A DNA stretch of 64,000 bases from Paenibacillus abyssi (GTDB taxonomy: Bacteria > Bacillota > Bacilli > Paenibacillales > Paenibacillaceae): the NCBI RefSeq assembly GCF_014640295.1, contig NZ_BMGR01000003.1:310001-374000 (forward strand). Reading direction: 5' to 3'. Under the pieces are notes generated by a model. That model saw only the letters and a list, made by a program, of their open reading frames with translations. It had not been told where the DNA came from and ran no database searches. Positions within the stretch are counted from its first letter, which is position 1. The number at the start of each line of letters is the position of its first letter. The position numbers and the translations under genes are program-made. Shown piece after piece: positions 53,926 through 62,723 of the stretch.

Positions 53926-54588
53926 ATGAAATTAAATCAATTTGTCATTATTGGGCTGGGCCGTTTCGGTTCGAGCGTAGGCAAGGAACTTATGCAATTA
54001 GGTCATGAAGTATTGGGAATTGATAGTAACGAAGAGCGGGTTGACGATATGAGCAACATTCTCACCCATGCCGTTGTGGCCGATGCGACAGAGGAGGATG
54101 TGCTGCGGTCACTGGGCGTCCGCAACTTTGACTGCGGGGTAGTTGCGATCGGAGACGATATTCAAAACAGCATTTTGACCGCCATTTTGCTTAAGGACTT
54201 AGGTGTCAAACAGGTCGTTGCCAAAGCATTAAGCGAACTGCACGGGCGGGTGCTCGAAAAAATCGGCGTCGACCGTGTCATTTATCCGGAGCGGGATATG
54301 GGAATCAGGGTTGCCCATCAATTGGTCTCGCCTAATCTGCTTGATTATATCGAGCTGTCAAAAGACTACACGATCGCCGAGCTCACAGTACCGAAGTGTT
54401 TATCCGGCGTATCGCTGCAGGAGCTGAATCCGCGCGCACGCTTCGGCTGCAGTATCGTTGCGATTAATAAGCCGCAGGGCGTGATCATAGCGCCGACTGC
54501 GACGGATGTGCTGTCAGAGCGCGATGTCATGGTCATTATCGGCACGAATGATCAGATTGAAGATTTCGAGGAGACAGTCATCCGATAA
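53926..54588 (+). CDS. ktrA: KtrA-type regulatory (RCK) subunit of K+ uptake
   Basis: The 220-residue cytoplasmic ring protein gates KtrB in response to ATP/ADP and, in this family, c-di-AMP bound at the C-terminal domain. The N-terminal RCK_N (TrkA_N) Rossmann motif is IIGLGRFGSSVGKEL near 8-22 with acidic GIDSNEERVDDM. The RCK_C domain runs from about 135. In operon with ktrB. Confidence 0.95.
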   Translation: MKLNQFVIIGLGRFGSSVGKELMQLGHEVLGIDSNEERVDDMSNILTHAVVADATEEDVLRSLGVRNFDCGVVAIGDDIQNSILTAILLKDLGVKQVVAKALSELHGRVLEKIGVDRVIYPERDMGIRVAHQLVSPNLLDYIELSKDYTIAELTVPKCLSGVSLQELNPRARFGCSIVAINKPQGVIIAPTATDVLSERDVMVIIGTNDQIEDFEETVIR

Positions 54589-54642
54589 TATCAACCTATG
54601 AATTCATCAGCCTGCACGGATGAATTGTAGTATAATGGAAAA

Positions 54643-54687
54643 GATAAGGACAGCAGCCTCTTTCGGGGCGCTGTCCTTATCTTTTTA
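54643..54687. terminator. Bidirectional terminator between ktrA and the LysR gene
   Basis: A 12-bp perfect stem, GATAAGGACAGC with GCTGTCCTTATC, is followed by TTTTTAT. It separates two convergent units. Confidence 0.9.
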
Positions 54688-54694
54688 TATCGTT

Positions 54695-55597
54695 TCATTG
54701 CCCTTTTTTGCGGGCATAGAGAGCGGCAATCTCGTCCAGCCAGAGCCTGACGGAAGAGCCCTGGGAATCGACCCTATTATTATAGATGAGAGACGTTGTG
54801 CGCTTTGTTTGTTCCAGCTCGCGTACAGGTACAACGGTCAGTTCGTTGTCCTCGAGCAGCTGCTGACGCAAATACGATTTGGGCAGCAGTGTGGCGGCAC
54901 GGCACGTATGCAGTAACCGCAAGATGGCCTCGAATGAATCGATTTCCATCCGAACATCCGGTGCAAGCTGATAGGTATGGAACAGCTCGTCAGTCAAAAT
55001 CCGGTACCATGTGTTCTTCGAGAACAGTATCATCGGCAGGCCGTCGAGATCGTTGATATCAGGAACCCTCTCGAGCACTAAATGGTTTTTCGGCACGACA
55101 AGCTCGAGATGGTCATCAAATAACGGAATGCATTGCAGATTCGGATCGGTAATTTGCGAGGCGACAACGCCAAGGTCAGCTTTCTGTTCTCTGACAAGCG
55201 ACACGATCTCATGCGTCTTGCCGGTAACGGCTTTAATCTCAAGATCGGGGTTAGAGGAGGTCATGACCTGGATCAGATCCGGCAGTGTGGTTTGCAGCGT
55301 CGTTAAGCTGGCGCCTATCGTCAGTTGGGTGCGGCCGGCTGCTTTGAACTCGTTTACGGATTGCAGGTATCGCAGCTGCAGCTGACGAAGCTCCAGTGCA
55401 AATTCATAGGTGATTTGGCCGATGCGCGTGAGCTCGAGCCGTTTGCCAACCCGGCGGAATAGCTCTACACCCAGCTCCTCTTCCAATTTGATAATCTTGC
55501 GGGAGAGCGCGGGCTGAGACAGATTCAGCTTGGCGGAGGCCCGGTTCAGGCTTGATTGCTCGACAATTGTACTGAACATATGCATTTCTTCCAGCAT
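54695..55597 (-). CDS. LysR family transcriptional regulator divergent from sdhCAB
   Basis: The 300-residue LTTR has an N-terminal winged HTH (MFSTIVEQSSLNRASAKLNLSQPALSRKIIKLEEELGVELFRR) and a substrate domain from about 90 (LTIGASLTTLQTTLPDLI). It is transcribed away from the succinate dehydrogenase operon with about 230 bases between starts, the typical layout for an LTTR that controls the neighbouring operon and itself. CcpC- or CysL-like function cannot be distinguished by eye. Effector unknown. Confidence 0.88.
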   Translation of the reverse strand: MLEEMHMFSTIVEQSSLNRASAKLNLSQPALSRKIIKLEEELGVELFRRVGKRLELTRIGQITYEFALELRQLQLRYLQSVNEFKAAGRTQLTIGASLTTLQTTLPDLIQVMTSSNPDLEIKAVTGKTHEIVSLVREQKADLGVVASQITDPNLQCIPLFDDHLELVVPKNHLVLERVPDINDLDGLPMILFSKNTWYRILTDELFHTYQLAPDVRMEIDSFEAILRLLHTCRAATLLPKSYLRQQLLEDNELTVVPVRELEQTKRTTSLIYNNRVDSQGSSVRLWLDEIAALYARKKGQ

Positions 55598-55743
55598 GTT
55601 ATTTCACCCTTCATTATCTCTTATGCGTTATCGTTATAAGTTATTATACAAAATCAGCAATTCCATTATAAGCGAAAAAGGAGTACCATGAGAAGTGTGA
55701 CTATTATGTGTCAAAACATGTCAGAACGTGCCCTAGCTTTTTA

Positions 55744-55772
55744 TTGACGCCCCCTAGGGCGAAGGTTAAAAT
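55744..55772 (+). promoter_or_regulatory. Sigma-A promoter of sdhCAB with internal inverted repeat
   Basis: TTGACG at 55744-55749 and TAAAAT at 55767-55772 are separated by 17 bases. The spacer holds CGCCC-CCTA-GGGCG, an inverted repeat placed where a repressor would block RNA polymerase. Start of sdhC is about 50 bases downstream. Confidence 0.72.
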
Positions 55773-55823
55773 GGTATTTGGTTATTAACGTACGTACAGT
55801 CTGGAAAGGAGAACGCTAACGTT

Positions 55824-56492
55824 ATGAAAGGAAATTCGTATTACTCGCGCAAGATTCACTCGCTGCTTGGGGTGATTCCACTCAGCTTGTTTATTGTCCA
55901 GCATGGGGTGTCCAACTTCCAAGCGGTCGATGGCGGACCGGAGGGGTTCCAAAGAGCGGTTGAATTTTTGAACAGCCTTCCGTTCGTGCCGGTACTTGAG
56001 CTGTTTGGTATTTTTCTGCCATTGTTATTCCACGGGGTGTACGGGTTGTACATCGCTTATCAGTCGAATAACAACCTGGGTCAGTTTTCTTATGGTAGAA
56101 ACTGGGCTTTTACGCTGCAGCGGGTATCCGGCGTAATTACGTTTATTTTCGTATTCTGGCATGTCTACCAAACTCGCTTTCAAGTGTTTATCGGCAATAC
56201 GACCCACGGTGAGCTGGGGTCAACGATGCACGATATTGCGAACAATCCGCTGTTCTTTGCATTGTACACAATCGGTGTAATCGCTGCAGTATTCCATTTT
56301 GCTAACGGCATGTGGGCATTCCTCGTCAGCTGGGGAATTACAGTGGGCCCGCGCGCACAGCGCATTTCTTCCTATGTATGGATGGTTGTTTTCGTACTTG
56401 TTTCTGCGATGTTCCTGGCTTCGCTGGTTGCTTTCCGCGGTGATGAGTTCAAAGAAGCAGCCGCAGTATTAGATATCGTCCGCACCATTTAA
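55824..56492 (+). CDS. sdhC: Succinate dehydrogenase cytochrome b558 subunit
   Basis: This is a 222-residue, five-helix membrane anchor that binds two hemes b and reduces menaquinone. Conserved histidines sit in IHSLLGVIP, IVQHGVSNFQ, LLFHGVYG, FVFWHVYQTRF and AVFHFANGMW, matching Gram-positive SdhC. AAAGGAG precedes the ATG. It is the first gene of sdhCAB. Confidence 0.96.
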   Translation: MKGNSYYSRKIHSLLGVIPLSLFIVQHGVSNFQAVDGGPEGFQRAVEFLNSLPFVPVLELFGIFLPLLFHGVYGLYIAYQSNNNLGQFSYGRNWAFTLQRVSGVITFIFVFWHVYQTRFQVFIGNTTHGELGSTMHDIANNPLFFALYTIGVIAAVFHFANGMWAFLVSWGITVGPRAQRISSYVWMVVFVLVSAMFLASLVAFRGDEFKEAAAVLDIVRTI

Positions 56493-56532
56493 GAGAAGTT
56501 CGGCTAGTTTTCAAGACAAGGAGCGAATCGAA

Positions 56533-58290
56533 ATGGCAAAAAATAAAGTTGTTGTCGTGGGCGGCGGCCTGGCGGGCTTGATGGCGACCATCAAAGCTGC
56601 TGAAGCCGGCGTACACGTTGATCTATTTTCTATTGTACCGGTTAAGCGTTCCCACTCCGTTTGCGCGCAAGGCGGCATTAACGGTGCGGTAAACACGAAG
56701 GGTGAAGGCGACTCGACCTGGGAGCATTTTGATGACACGGTTTACGGCGGAGACTTTCTTGCGAATCAGCCTCCGGTAAAAGCGATGTGTGATGCAGCAC
56801 CTGGAATTATTCACTTAATGGACCGGATGGGTGTTATGTTCAACCGTACACCTGAAGGCTTGCTCGATTTCCGCCGTTTTGGCGGCACCAAGTACCACCG
56901 TACTGCGTTCGCCGGAGCTACGACCGGACAACAGCTGCTTTACGCACTGGACGAGCAGGTCCGCCGCTGGGAAACAGCCGGATTGGTTACAAAATACGAG
57001 CACTGGGAATTCCTTGGCGCGGTATTGGACGACGATGGCATCTGCCGCGGCGTATCGGCGCAGGATCTCCGTTCGATGGAAGTGCACACGGTTGCTGCGG
57101 ATGCCGTTATTCTGGCAACCGGCGGTCCCGGCATTATTTTTGGCAAATCGACGAACTCGGTTATCAACACCGGCACAGCGGCAAGTGCCGTATACCAGCA
57201 AGGCGTTTATTATGCGAATGGTGAGTTCATTCAGATCCATCCGACAGCAATCCCGGGCGATGACAAGCTGCGCCTGATGTCCGAGTCGGCACGCGGTGAA
57301 GGCGGCCGGATCTGGACCTATAAAGATGGTAAGCCTTGGTACTTCCTTGAAGAAAAATATCCGGCATACGGAAACCTCGTTCCGCGCGATATTGCGACAC
57401 GGGAAATTTTCAGTGTCTGCGTGGATCAGAAGCTCGGCGTCAACGGTGAAAACATGGTTTATCTGGACCTCTCGCACAAGGATCCAAAAGAGCTGGACGT
57501 GAAGCTCGGCGGTATCATTGAAATTTATGAGAAGTTCATGGGCGACGATCCTCGCAAAATTCCGATGAAAATCTTCCCGGCAGTCCATTACTCCATGGGC
57601 GGCATGTGGGTTGATTACAATCAGATGACTAACATTCCCGGCTTGTTTGCTGCAGGGGAGTGCGAGTATCAATATCACGGAGCAAACCGTCTTGGCGCGA
57701 ACTCGCTTGTATCCGCGATTTACGGCGGCATGATGGCTGGCCCGAAAGCAGTTGAATATATCCGCGGCTTGAAGAAATCGGCAGAGGACATTTCCTCTTC
57801 CGTATTCGAAAACGAGAAAAAACGCCAAACGGCAAACTATGAGCGGATCTTGAAAATGGACGGCACGGAGAACGCATATGTACTTCATCGTGAGCTTGGC
57901 GAATGGATGACGAACAACATGACGGTTGTTCGCTACAACAACAAGCTGCAGGATACGATTAACAAGATCAAAGAACTCAAACAACGCTACAACAATATCA
58001 ATATTAATGATACAGCGAACTGGAACAATGCAGGGGTAGCCTTCACCCGTCAGCTGTGGAATATGCTTGAGCTTTCCGAAGCGATGACACTCGGCGCTTT
58101 GCTCCGTAACGAAAGCCGCGGTGCCCATTACAAGCCGGAATTCACAGAGCGCGACGATGAGAATTTTATGAAGACAACCAAAGCGAAATGGACTGCAGAA
58201 GGCCCGCAAATCTCTTACGAAGATATCGACGTTTCTTTGATCCCGCCGCGTAAACGCGATTACACGACGGACAAGAAGAAAGGAGAATAA
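56533..58290 (+). CDS. sdhA: Succinate dehydrogenase flavoprotein subunit
   Basis: The 585-residue catalytic subunit carries covalent FAD. The dinucleotide motif is VVVVGGGLAGLMATIKAAE at the start, and the FAD-linking histidine is in KRSHSVCAQGGINGA. Active-site arginine and histidine regions are IQIHPTAIPG and ESARGEGGRIW. It forms a menaquinone-linked complex with SdhB and SdhC, oxidising succinate in the TCA cycle. Follows sdhC by 40 bases with AAGGAG. Confidence 0.97.
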   Translation: MAKNKVVVVGGGLAGLMATIKAAEAGVHVDLFSIVPVKRSHSVCAQGGINGAVNTKGEGDSTWEHFDDTVYGGDFLANQPPVKAMCDAAPGIIHLMDRMGVMFNRTPEGLLDFRRFGGTKYHRTAFAGATTGQQLLYALDEQVRRWETAGLVTKYEHWEFLGAVLDDDGICRGVSAQDLRSMEVHTVAADAVILATGGPGIIFGKSTNSVINTGTAASAVYQQGVYYANGEFIQIHPTAIPGDDKLRLMSESARGEGGRIWTYKDGKPWYFLEEKYPAYGNLVPRDIATREIFSVCVDQKLGVNGENMVYLDLSHKDPKELDVKLGGIIEIYEKFMGDDPRKIPMKIFPAVHYSMGGMWVDYNQMTNIPGLFAAGECEYQYHGANRLGANSLVSAIYGGMMAGPKAVEYIRGLKKSAEDISSSVFENEKKRQTANYERILKMDGTENAYVLHRELGEWMTNNMTVVRYNNKLQDTINKIKELKQRYNNININDTANWNNAGVAFTRQLWNMLELSEAMTLGALLRNESRGAHYKPEFTERDDENFMKTTKAKWTAEGPQISYEDIDVSLIPPRKRDYTTDKKKGE

Positions 58291-58293
58291 CAA

Positions 58294-59058
58294 ATGGCTG
58301 AAGCGACAGTAGCGAACAAAACAATTAAACTGGTCATCAAACGCCAGGATCGTCCCGATTCACAGCCGTATGATGAAACGTTCGAGATTCCTTATCGTGC
58401 GAATATGAACGTTATTAGTGCCCTTATGGAAATCCAGCGCAATCCGCAAAAGCAAGACGGGCAGAAGACATCCCCGGTATGCTGGGAATCTAACTGTCTG
58501 GAAGAGGTTTGCGGCGCGTGTTCCATGAACATCAACGGGAAACCAAGACAAGCTTGTACGGCGCTCGTAGACAAATTGGAACAGCCGATCCGGCTTGAGC
58601 CTATGAAAACCTTCCCGGTTGTGCGCGATTTGGTCATTAACCGCGAACGGATGTTTAATGCGCTCAAACGCGTGAAAGCATGGATTCCAATTGACGGTAC
58701 GTATGATCTTGGTCCAGGTCCGCGGATGGCGGAAACGAAGCGCCAATGGGCATACGAGCTTTCCAAGTGTATGACCTGCGGTGTCTGCCTGGAAGCTTGT
58801 CCGAACGTGAATGACCGGAACAGCTTTATCGGTCCTGCCGCGATCTCGCAGGTTCGTCTGTTCAATGCGCATCCAACTGGCGAAATGAACAAAGAAGAAC
58901 GGCTTGAAACCTTGATGGAGGACGGCGGTATCGAAGGCTGCGGCAACTCGCAAAACTGCGTTCGCGCCTGTCCGAAAGGCATTCCGCTTACGACATCGAT
59001 CGCTGCAATTAATAAAGATACGACTAAACAAATGTTCAAAAAATGGCTGGGCATGTAA
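58294..59058 (+). CDS. sdhB: Succinate dehydrogenase iron-sulphur subunit
   Basis: The 254-residue electron-transfer subunit binds a 2Fe-2S cluster (CWESNCLEEVCGACSM, later QAC), a 4Fe-4S cluster (CMTCGVCLEACPN) and a 3Fe-4S cluster (CGNSQNCVRACPKG). It starts 3 bases after the sdhA stop with AAAGGAG. Ends at a strong terminator. Confidence 0.97.
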   Translation: MAEATVANKTIKLVIKRQDRPDSQPYDETFEIPYRANMNVISALMEIQRNPQKQDGQKTSPVCWESNCLEEVCGACSMNINGKPRQACTALVDKLEQPIRLEPMKTFPVVRDLVINRERMFNALKRVKAWIPIDGTYDLGPGPRMAETKRQWAYELSKCMTCGVCLEACPNVNDRNSFIGPAAISQVRLFNAHPTGEMNKEERLETLMEDGGIEGCGNSQNCVRACPKGIPLTTSIAAINKDTTKQMFKKWLGM

Positions 59059-59077
59059 TTGCCTTTAGTGCCTGCAG

Positions 59078-59122
59078 AAAAGGCTGTATCCCGAATGTAA
59101 GTGTCGGGATACAGCCTTTTTT
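59078..59122 (+). terminator. Rho-independent terminator of sdhCAB
   Basis: AAAAGGCTGTATCCCGA pairs with TCGGGATACAGCCTTTT around a 9-base loop; a T run follows. Confidence 0.95.
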
Positions 59123-59204
59123 GTGTTAAGACAGAGCAAAGGCTGTTCGATCCAAGCGAATAAATCGCCTAGAGAGAACAGCCCTTACATTCGGCAACGG
59201 TGCG

Positions 59205-59513
59205 TTACATCCAATGCTCGCCCCACTCTTGGATGGACTGGATGACAGGTTCCAAGCCTCTTCCTTTGCCGGTGAGTTCATATTCGATGCGGACAGGCAT
59301 TTCGGGATACACTGTTCGCTTAACAACGTCCATCATTTCGAGCTCCTTCATCCGGTCGGTCAGCATTTTATCGCTCATCTCGGGAATTTGCTCTTTAATT
59401 TCCTTGAAACGCTTTGGTCCGCCCAGTAACACACGGATGATCAATCCTGTCCATTTCTTACCCAATAATTCTGCGGCGGATTCGTACTTCGGACACATCT
59501 TTGAATAGTCCAC
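59205..59513 (-). CDS. HxlR family transcriptional regulator
   Basis: The 102-residue winged-helix regulator begins VDYSKMCPKYESAAELLGKKWTGLIIRVLLGGPKRFKEI. The early cysteine is the residue that senses quinones or diamide in YodB/CatR-type HxlR proteins, so redox sensing is plausible. GTG 59513 follows GGGGTGAT; a longer GTG start at 59522 also exists. No obvious target operon is adjacent. Confidence 0.88.
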   Translation of the reverse strand: MDYSKMCPKYESAAELLGKKWTGLIIRVLLGGPKRFKEIKEQIPEMSDKMLTDRMKELEMMDVVKRTVYPEMPVRIEYELTGKGRGLEPVIQSIQEWGEHWM

Positions 59514-59789
59514 AGGTATCACCCCACTTTATTAATCTATTGTAACACGATGGCATGTAAAACGTAAGAGTGATCTCAAAAAAAACTATAAACTAATAAT
59601 AATATATTTACTTGATAAAAGTAAGGACAATCCAGCATAAATCCCAATTCTCTTCCAGAAACCCGGTTTCCTGAAAAAAATCGTAGCCGATCGGTGTTTC
59701 CATAGGTATAATTGTTTATAAAATCGATGATCTTCGTCCGGATTGATGATGTTCGTCGACGAGTAAAGAACCATTAGACGAGGTGTTTC

Positions 59790-60620
59790 ATGGCAGAGGA
59801 TTGGGGTTTCTTTGAACGCCGGACAAATCAAGAACACATGAGAATATTAATCAATTGCGGGTGGAAAGATGATGAGCCGTCTGCTGAATATACGGAGCTT
59901 TTATCGGTTACCGTCAATTTGCTGCATATGATGGACAGTAAATCCTCCAAGCAGGAAACCGTCAAGACACTTGAACAGCTGGAGTCCCGGTTAGAGACAA
60001 TGCTGAAAAAGGAGCTGGCGGCTGTATATATCGGACGGATCAACACGTCTAAGCGGCTTGAGCTTTATTACTATTTATCCAAGGAACGCTTTCAAAAGGA
60101 AATGGTGCAAACACTCGAAGAGGAGTTTAAGCAGTACCGGGTGTTGTTTTATATAAAATCGGACCCTGATTGGGAAACCTATCGTTATATGCTGCCGAGC
60201 GCACTGGAGGAAATGTTCATCCATAATGCGCAGATGGTATACGCGTTAATCCATAAAGGCGATCATATCGAGCGGCCTCGCCACGTCTATCATTGGCTTA
60301 TGTTTCAACGGCTGGATGACCGAAAGGAAATGAAGCTTTCAGCGGAGCGGCTTGGTTATCGGATTGAAGAGGCCGACAGCTCTGAAGAACAACCCGGATA
60401 TCCCTATTCCCTTGTTGTAAGCCGATGGGAAGATGTACGCTTGGAGACGGTAAATGAAAGGGTCAGAGAATTGCATCCGCTTGTGCAGCAGTACAGGGGG
60501 AAATATGACGGTTGGGGTTCAATGATGAAGCTGTCGCTTTACCAAAGAACGAAGCTAAACCTTAAAAAATGGATAACTTCCATTCCATCCGCTTGTGGCG
60601 GGCGGAACGCATCCAAGTAA
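59790..60620 (+). CDS. DUF695 plus RraB-like domain protein
   Basis: The 276-residue soluble protein has an N-terminal DUF695-like half (AEYTELLSVTVNLL, YIGRINTSKRLELYYYLSKE). The C-terminal half resembles the RraB (regulator of RNase E activity B) fold: RPRHVYHWLMFQRLDDRKEM, LGYRIEEA, YPYSLVVSRWEDVRL, ending GKYDGWGSMM near 249-258. RNase E is generally absent from such bacteria, so a partner RNase is not obvious. GAGGTG precedes the ATG. Both domain calls are from pattern memory. Confidence 0.72.
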   Translation: MAEDWGFFERRTNQEHMRILINCGWKDDEPSAEYTELLSVTVNLLHMMDSKSSKQETVKTLEQLESRLETMLKKELAAVYIGRINTSKRLELYYYLSKERFQKEMVQTLEEEFKQYRVLFYIKSDPDWETYRYMLPSALEEMFIHNAQMVYALIHKGDHIERPRHVYHWLMFQRLDDRKEMKLSAERLGYRIEEADSSEEQPGYPYSLVVSRWEDVRLETVNERVRELHPLVQQYRGKYDGWGSMMKLSLYQRTKLNLKKWITSIPSACGGRNASK

Positions 60621-60737
60621 GCATGGATAACGGCTGTCACGAATTTTGTTACACAAATGAAATGTTTCTGTTATCGTCCTTTCACATTGGTGGGCTATTA
60701 TAATAAGCAAGACCCCCTTTTTTAATATAAAGCATTG

Positions 60738-60767
60738 GGACCCACTAACGCAGTGGGTCCATTTTTT
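60738..60767. terminator. Terminator between DUF695 gene and hisK-like gene
   Basis: GGACCCACT pairs with AGTGGGTCC (loop AACGC), followed by an A then seven T residues. It lies just beyond the stop of the convergent PHP gene. Confidence 0.85.
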
Positions 60768-60770
60768 TGG

Positions 60771-61589
60771 TTAGGATATTGGAATCGGTACGACGATCTG
60801 TTCTTTTCTGCGGTAGAAAACCCACTGCTTAAATCCAATCTCCCTTAACCGGGACTGTACAAGCTCCCAGTCATCACCGACCCTCTCAGGCCTGTGGGCA
60901 TCGGATCCGAAGGTAACATTGACGCCAAAATGAAGCGCACGCTCCAAGATCTCATCAGACGGATACCAGCCGCCGACATCCTTTGTTTTACCGGAAGTAT
61001 TGATCTCAATTGCAATATCATATTGGGCGATGGTCCTCATGGTCTCGTCAATGGCTTCAGCAGCTATAATGTCGGAGAATGCGGGATAATAGCCTTTCAT
61101 CGCATCGATGTGTCCAAGCACTTGAAACATACCGCTTCGCGCCGATTGGCGGATAAGATCGTAATAATGCTCTTTTTCCGCAATCTTATTCGCTTCAGAC
61201 AATCCCTTCCAGCGGTTCCGGTTAAAGATGCTGACTCCGCGTGTTTGATGTACGGAGCCGATCAGATAGTCAAAGGGGTAAGCACTGTACGCTTGCTTAT
61301 ATACTTCCAGGTGTTCGGGAAAAAAATCGGATTCCATGCCAAGCAGCACCTCAATGGTATCGGCATATTTTTCTTTTAGCCGCAGCACTTCATTTACATA
61401 ATTCACCAAGTCGCTTTTTGCCATTGCAATGCCTGGCTGAGGTTGATCCTTTGGATTTGCAAAATAGGGTGAATGGTCAGAAATGCCAATCACTTGCATA
61501 TCCGCAGCAATAGCTGCGCGTACGTAATCTTCTATTGTGCCGATGGCGTGACCGCAACGCTCATGATGGGTGTGCAGATCGAATTTCAT
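60771..61589 (-). CDS. Histidinol-phosphatase (PHP family, HisK-like)
   Basis: The 272-residue PHP metal phosphatase has the start motif MKFDLHTHHERCGHA (metal-binding HxH), ISDHSPYF near 36-43, LLGMESDFFPEH near 82-93, LIGSVHQTRG near 110-119, LGHIDAMKG and TFGSDAHRPERVGDDW near 227-242. HisK removes phosphate from L-histidinol phosphate. No his gene is adjacent, so a related phosphatase role is possible. Confidence 0.9.
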   Translation of the reverse strand: MKFDLHTHHERCGHAIGTIEDYVRAAIAADMQVIGISDHSPYFANPKDQPQPGIAMAKSDLVNYVNEVLRLKEKYADTIEVLLGMESDFFPEHLEVYKQAYSAYPFDYLIGSVHQTRGVSIFNRNRWKGLSEANKIAEKEHYYDLIRQSARSGMFQVLGHIDAMKGYYPAFSDIIAAEAIDETMRTIAQYDIAIEINTSGKTKDVGGWYPSDEILERALHFGVNVTFGSDAHRPERVGDDWELVQSRLREIGFKQWVFYRRKEQIVVPIPIS

Positions 61590-61652
61590 AATGCTGTAAT
61601 GCCTCCTTAACGAATAACATGATGCACCTGCACCATTCGATTAGTTTGCACT

Positions 61653-62555
61653 TTACTCGCTGCCAATAAACTGATCTTCAGGCATTCCTTTTAAATCGCT
61701 CAAAAATTGGTGCATCGCGGAGTTCAGATAACGTCCGGATTTATAAACGACGCCAACGGGATGGCTTAATTCAAGTTCATTCACTTTGATCATCCGGAGT
61801 GTACCCAGTCTAAGCTCATTGGCGATCGAAAGCTTGGATACGATTGAAGCGCCCAGATTCAGCTCTACCATCCGCTTGACTTCCTCGCTGCTGGATAATT
61901 CCATCACGATATTCGGCTGAATATCATATTTACGAAACATCTTGTCAATGAAGCGGCGGCCGAGCGTATCGGGTGAGAGCATTATAAATGGAATATCCTT
62001 TAACTTGTCCACGGTTGTATGCTTGAACCTGCTCAGGGGGTGATCCGGAGAGACAACCAGCTCATAAGTATCATAGTATAAGATCGAAGTTTCAACGTTT
62101 GGACTGCGTTCGGATAAGTAGGTGATGCCAATATCTACGGTACCGTTCTCAACGCTGGTTACCACTTGGGAAGAGGGCATGGAATGAATCGTCGTTTTGA
62201 TTAACGGGAATTGGTCTTGAAAATAAGACAATACTCTCGGTAAAATTTGAATCGCAATGGAAGTTGTTGTGCCGAGCACAATATGTCCCTGGGGAGTTTG
62301 GTTTAAGTCGGAAAGCTTTTGTTTGAGTTCTTCGACAATGCTGAGTATGCGTTCGGCATGCTCAAGAAATACTTGTCCCCGGTCAGTTAACGTAACGGGC
62401 TGGTTGCGGTCGATCAGCACGGTTTTGAATTCGTCTTCAAGACTTTTGATCTGAGCCGATACGGCAGGCTGGGTTAAATTCAACAGCTCTCCAGCTTTGC
62501 GAAAGCTCATTGTCTTGGATATGGTAAGCAGTGTTTCGAGCTGACTAATGTTCAT
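61653..62555 (-). CDS. LysR family transcriptional regulator
   Basis: The 300-residue LTTR has HTH residues MNISQLETLLTISKTMSFRKAGELLNLTQPAVSAQIKSLEDEF and a ligand domain with TTTSIAIQILPRVLSYFQDQFP and GTVDIGITYLSERSP. ATG 62555 lies behind AGGGAGGG; the frame extends upstream without support. It is similar in style to CbbR/CysB-like members. Its target is not visible; the genes on both sides are on the same strand. Confidence 0.9.
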   Translation of the reverse strand: MNISQLETLLTISKTMSFRKAGELLNLTQPAVSAQIKSLEDEFKTVLIDRNQPVTLTDRGQVFLEHAERILSIVEELKQKLSDLNQTPQGHIVLGTTTSIAIQILPRVLSYFQDQFPLIKTTIHSMPSSQVVTSVENGTVDIGITYLSERSPNVETSILYYDTYELVVSPDHPLSRFKHTTVDKLKDIPFIMLSPDTLGRRFIDKMFRKYDIQPNIVMELSSSEEVKRMVELNLGASIVSKLSIANELRLGTLRMIKVNELELSHPVGVVYKSGRYLNSAMHQFLSDLKGMPEDQFIGSE

Positions 62556-62649
62556 TGAATCCCTCCCTGTATTGAGGATGAAGTAAAGCTCCGCACAAAA
62601 CTGCGACATTACTATTATAGGGGAATATAACGTTTGCAGCAAAGAGGAA

Positions 62650-62716
62650 TAAAAAAACAGCCCAAAGTGCAGCGGCGGGACAAAAAATCCGAAGCGCAGC
62701 GATTGGGCTGATTTTA
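62650..62716 (-). terminator. Terminator after corA
   Basis: CAGCCCAA pairs with TTGGGCTG, with inner partial pairing (GTGCAGC/GCGCAGC region). On the minus strand a run of T follows. It lies just past the corA stop. Confidence 0.7.
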
Positions 62717-62723
62717 GAGGCGG

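Noticed and set aside
56815-58293. 492-codon minus-strand open frame opposite sdhA
   Set aside because: It is the shadow of the highly conserved sdhA gene on the other strand; composition is Cys/His/Arg-rich without any domain.
59586-59837. 83-codon minus-strand open frame
   Set aside because: It overlaps the start of the DUF695 gene, has no ribosome site and shows no family-like sequence.
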